A DNA stretch of 64,000 nucleotides from Natronoarchaeum mannanilyticum (lineage in GTDB: Archaea; Halobacteriota; Halobacteria; Halobacteriales; Natronoarchaeaceae), in contig NZ_BAAADV010000004.1 of NCBI RefSeq assembly GCF_039522665.1, forward strand, positions 248,001-312,000, written 5' to 3'. Of the stretch, positions 63,018 through 64,000 are shown piece by piece. Numbering within the stretch: position 1 is the stretch's first letter; each line of letters begins with the position of its first letter. Both the position numbers and the translations under genes were made by a program. The notes beneath the pieces were generated by a model. It did no database searches. It was not told the origin of the DNA and saw only the letters and a program-made list of their open reading frames with translations.

Positions 63018-63680
63018 ATGACGAAGTCCGACGTTCCCCTCGAACACAAGACGATCAGCCCGCCCGACGACGCCGACGGCCCGCACCCGGCCGTCTTCGT
63101 GTTCCACGGCCGCGGCGCCGACGAGACCGACCTGCTGCCGGTCGCCCAGCGGTTCCCTGACGAGCTGTTCGTCGTCAGCTTCCGCGCGCCCGACCGCCTT
63201 CAGGGCGGGTACACCTGGTACGATCTGGACCTCTCCGCGGGCGGGATCCACCAGAGCCAGCCCGACGCCGACGAGTTCCGCCGGAGCCTCGATCTGATCG
63301 ACGAGTCGATCGACGCCGCCGTCGAGGCGTACGACCTCGATCCCGATCGGCTGGGGCTGCTCGGGTTCAGCCAGGGCGCGATCTCTACCTTCGCCTTGCT
63401 GCTCGAACACCCCGGCCGGTTCGCGTGGGCCGCCGGACTCCACGGCTACCTCCCCGAGTCTCACGCCGACCTGACGCCCGAGGGGATCGAGGGAACGCCG
63501 GTGTTCGTCGGCGCCGGCCAGCAAGATCAGATCATCCCGCCCGCCCGCGCGGAGAACGCCGCCGTGCGGCTGAGCGAGGTCGGCTGCGCCGTCGACTCGA
63601 ACACGTACGACGTGGGGCACGGCATCGGCCCGGACGAACTCGAGGACCTGCTGTCCTGGCTCGACGACAGGACGGCGTGA
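63018..63680 (+). CDS. Alpha/beta hydrolase (carboxylesterase/phospholipase type)
   Basis: This 220-residue hydrolase has VFVFHGRGADETDLLPVA (oxyanion region), the nucleophile elbow LGFSQGAIS with the Ser of GFSQG near residue 118, and VGAGQQDQIIPPARAE with the catalytic Asp. The final His is in VGHGIGPDEL. The pattern is that of YpfH/acyl-protein thioesterase-like carboxylesterases. The natural ester is unknown. Confidence 0.93.
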   Translation: MTKSDVPLEHKTISPPDDADGPHPAVFVFHGRGADETDLLPVAQRFPDELFVVSFRAPDRLQGGYTWYDLDLSAGGIHQSQPDADEFRRSLDLIDESIDAAVEAYDLDPDRLGLLGFSQGAISTFALLLEHPGRFAWAAGLHGYLPESHADLTPEGIEGTPVFVGAGQQDQIIPPARAENAAVRLSEVGCAVDSNTYDVGHGIGPDELEDLLSWLDDRTA

Positions 63681-63706
63681 TTTCTCCCGCGGGCCGTCCT
63701 TCGGCG

Positions 63707-64000
63707 TCACTCGGAAGCCCCGGACTCATCGCCGATGCGGACCCGCAGCGCGCGCGGTAGCACGGAGAACTCGACGTCGTCGAACTGCCGGATCTCGCCG
63801 TCCAGACTGAACGTCACCGGCTCGTCGTCGAGGTGCTCGAACGCGAGTGCGCTCGCCTTCAGCGTCGTGACGTGCTCGGTATCCTGCCCGAGCAAGCGCT
63901 GGGCGACGGTCTCGGCGACGGCGTCGCTCGGCGGCATCCGCTCGCCGATCTTCACCTCCAGCAGGCCGTCCCGCGCCCTTTCCGGCCCGCTGTCCGGATC
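63707..64000 (-). CDS. Diacylglycerol kinase-type lipid kinase, C-terminal part (5' end outside window)
   Basis: About 97 C-terminal residues are visible and the frame stays open to the right edge. DGLLEVKIGERM, then ASALAFEHLDDEPVTFSLDGEIRQFDDVEF and LPRALRVRIG form the beta-rich end of YegS/LCB5-type lipid kinases, including the D-G-E of the second domain. It would phosphorylate a lipid such as diacylglycerol or dialkylglycerol. The catalytic N-terminal domain lies outside. Confidence 0.82.
   Translation of the reverse strand, partial: DPDSGPERARDGLLEVKIGERMPPSDAVAETVAQRLLGQDTEHVTTLKASALAFEHLDDEPVTFSLDGEIRQFDDVEFSVLPRALRVRIGDESGASE

Overview
The window reads as chromosomal DNA of a halophilic archaeon (class Halobacteria). 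The evidence is high GC outside a few patches, very acidic proteins rich in Asp and Glu, and archaeal TATA boxes about 28 nt ahead of start codons, implying many leaderless transcripts. Haloarchaeal families also appear throughout: HalOD1, Bat-type HTH_10, PccX, a salactin-like actin and the DUF58/DUF4129 operon. No rRNA, tRNA, CRISPR array or intact insertion sequence was found. Genus and species cannot be fixed from this stretch.

Layout. 1-3164 (minus) is a Dpp/Opp-type ABC importer: lipoprotein and two permeases, the last cut by the window edge. 3604-9780 (minus) holds propionyl/acetyl-CoA carboxylase genes pccA and pccB-pccX, interrupted by a Bat-like regulator and a cytochrome P450. 9870-14283 has an NSS symporter, an SDR oxidoreductase, a glycerophosphodiesterase, a small membrane protein and a YjbQ protein. 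14371-22072 is a four-gene stress module: two PrkA kinases, a DUF444 (YeaH) protein and SpoVR. 22662-26186 is a DUF4129-DUF7269-DUF58-DUF7519 type operon. 26380-39941 carries menaquinone synthesis genes menF-menD, menB and menA-menC-menE. Between them lie a J-domain membrane protein, a KDG/DHDPS-type aldolase, and an ABC exporter with a small membrane protein and an XRE repressor.

39979-46748 holds an Lrp-HalOD1 pair, an NRDE protein, dnaJ, several orphans, an internally deleted acetyl-CoA synthetase remnant, a GNAT and two small genes. 46878-49002 encodes methylmalonyl-CoA mutase (catalytic subunit) and epimerase. With the carboxylase these give the propionyl-CoA to succinyl-CoA route, lacking only the B12-binding subunit here. 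49003-49990 is an AT-richer patch with an ester cyclase and small ORFs. 50112-53242 encodes the RNA ligase RtcB, a DoxX-like membrane protein and archease. 53512-64000 has a GNAT, an MrfA/YprA-type helicase, a rhomboid, a METTL5-like methyltransferase, a zinc ribbon, a salactin-like actin, a membrane protein, Dph2, an esterase and a truncated lipid kinase.

The most unusual non-coding signals are four. A 261-nt element at 56455-56715 has complementary arms forming an exact four-way (cloverleaf) junction. A hairpin array at 53308-53475 has varying stems but constant 11-nt loops, and that loop recurs inside the cloverleaf. A shared GTAAA-N6-TTTAC operator marks both promoters of the ABC exporter/XRE cluster. 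A leaderless 35-codon gene at 46185-46292 has a palindrome right upstream of its TATA box.
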